64,000 bases of DNA from Modestobacter marinus (GTDB lineage: Bacteria; Actinomycetota; Actinomycetes; Mycobacteriales; Geodermatophilaceae). The stretch's first letter is position 1, and every line of letters begins with the position of its first letter. Position numbers and translations under genes: made by a program. The DNA is taken from the NCBI RefSeq assembly GCF_019799945.1, contig NZ_JABGCH010000008.1, positions 99,752-163,751 on the forward strand, in the 5' to 3' direction. This document shows positions 63,197 to 64,000 of this stretch, in pieces. Below the pieces are notes generated by a model, which did not search any database, was not told the origin of the DNA, and saw only the letters and a program-made list of their open reading frames with translations.

Positions 63197-64000
63197 TCAC
63201 ATCCGGGGGTGGATGAGGATCTCGGTGCCGTCGGGGCGGTAGGTGCGCCATCGGCTGCCCGGTGGTGCGGCGTCGTCGCGGTCGACCCGGAACCCGTGGT
63301 GGACCTTCGTGTGGTGCCGCTCACACAGCAACGCGCTGTTGTCCAGGCTGGTCTCGCCGCCGTTGATCCACTCCAGCAGGTGATGGACGTCGCACCAGTG
63401 CGTGGGCGCTCCGCAGCCGGCGAACACGCAGTGCCGGTCCCGCCGCTCCACCGCCCTGCGCAGGTGCGGCGGCACGATGCGCAGCTCCCGCCCGACGTCC
63501 AGCGGCAGCCCGTCGGGGTTGAGCACCATCCGGGTCAGCGTCGCATCGCACGCGACCCACCGGGCGCGGGCGGCGGACAGGGTGGCGCCGAACCCGGTCT
63601 CCGCCGCCCCGGGGTTCCGGCCCGGGTCGGCCAGGTCCTCGACGCCGATGGTGAGCACCACGTGCGGCTTGACCCGGCGCAGGAACGGCAGCCCACCCGA
63701 GGCGAGGGCGTTGTCGGCGAGCTGCACCAGCGCGTCGGCCTGCTGCTGCGCCCTGGTCCGGAGGTCGCCCTTCGGCCTCGATGCCTGCACGATGGACTCC
63801 AGCGCCGCCTGCACCTTCTCCCCGCCGACGGCGTCCAGGTCGAACCGGCCGGTGATGCTGCCGTCGGCGTGCTGGGCGATGACCAGCCGCCGGCCCTCGG
63901 TCGGGTCCGGCTCCGGCCCGTCGGGGTCCAGGGCGTCGAGGTAGCGGTGGACGACCTCGCCGAGGCGCTGGTGCGGCTGGGTGGTGGCGACGGCCGCCAT
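63197..64000 (-). CDS. DUF222/HNH endonuclease (13E12 repeat family), partial
   Basis: The 5' end lies beyond the right edge. The visible 267 residues cover the end of DUF222 (LDAVGGEKVQAALESIVQAS, RAQQQADALVQLADNALASG) and the HNH domain: ERRDRHCVFAGCGAPTHWCD, then HHLLEWINGGETSLDNSALL and CERHHTKVHHGFRV, with Cys and His metal ligands and the catalytic HH. Members are typically 400-500 residues and occur in several copies in actinobacteria, resembling the M. tuberculosis 13E12 repeats. The ATG at the very edge is probably an internal Met. Confidence 0.88.
   Translation of the reverse strand: MAAVATTQPHQRLGEVVHRYLDALDPDGPEPDPTEGRRLVIAQHADGSITGRFDLDAVGGEKVQAALESIVQASRPKGDLRTRAQQQADALVQLADNALASGGLPFLRRVKPHVVLTIGVEDLADPGRNPGAAETGFGATLSAARARWVACDATLTRMVLNPDGLPLDVGRELRIVPPHLRRAVERRDRHCVFAGCGAPTHWCDVHHLLEWINGGETSLDNSALLCERHHTKVHHGFRVDRDDAAPPGSRWRTYRPDGTEILIHPRM

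Overview
This window is very GC-rich actinobacterial chromosome. The gene content points to a Geodermatophilaceae-like genus (Geodermatophilus, Blastococcus or Modestobacter). Supporting features are mycothiol synthesis (mshB), the succinylase lysine route (dapC, dapD, dapE), a menaquinone-type succinate dehydrogenase, an IdeR-type iron box, a DUF222/HNH (13E12-type) protein and many start codons with no Shine-Dalgarno sequence. The genus is inferred from gene content; no rRNA or tRNA gene was seen to confirm it. Apart from one lower-GC patch (about 59.1-60.5 kb) the window reads as core chromosome, with no phage, IS element or CRISPR array.

Layout. 0-2.4 kb: a truncated Rossmann-fold protein, an MT0933-like small protein, DUF3117 and tag. 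2.4-6.2 kb: a GT39 membrane glycosyltransferase, an EamA transporter and a DUF2243-CtaG pair. 6.2-10.2 kb: an overlapping operon dapE - LOG-family protein - DivIVA-domain protein - SRPBCC, divergent from dapD. 10.2-17.2 kb: alpha/beta hydrolase, lysozyme-like membrane-anchored protein, a NarL-type two-component pair, a DUF6907 protein and a 782-residue secreted coiled-coil protein. 17.3-27.4 kb: dapC-fdxA, a GNAT protein, mshB and a five-gene peptide ABC transporter. The order mshB, fdxA-dapC, dapD/dapE, LOG, tag, DUF3117 resembles the Rv1170-Rv1211 part of Mycobacterium tuberculosis.

27.7-33.2 kb: CsbD, a decayed tldD, an Rrf2 regulator, an SRPBCC-NUDIX fusion, and a sulfite/APS reduction operon headed by a 28-codon cysteine-containing leader peptide (sirA - zinc-ribbon protein - cysH). 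33.2-38.2 kb: a membrane protein behind a GTTCACC palindrome, a DUF3037/HipA-like kinase pair, SDR, DUF1990 and an ABC exporter whose permease is frameshifted. 38.3-46 kb: M1 peptidase, an iron-siderophore binding protein behind an iron box, a YedY-like molybdoenzyme with its reductase, and sdhCAB ending in a large three-armed terminator.

46-58.8 kb: single genes, including a nucleotidyltransferase-like protein, EEP hydrolase, GDSL hydrolase, adenine deaminase-like enzyme, GAF-SpoIIE phosphatase, NlpC/P60 hydrolase, LLM oxidoreductase, SixA phosphatase, a GMC oxidoreductase with its small partner, and a frameshifted tspO. 58.8-64 kb: a long gene-free stretch, a lower-GC one-helix membrane protein, ychF with an ornithine cyclodeaminase homologue, two very small genes, and a DUF222/HNH gene cut by the window edge.

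The most noteworthy items are the secreted coiled-coil protein with one cysteine at each end and a central NGNG break, the cysteine leader peptide with the conserved zinc-ribbon gene, the three-armed repeat/terminator after sdhB, the SRPBCC-NUDIX fusion, and three independently broken genes (tldD, ABC permease, tspO).
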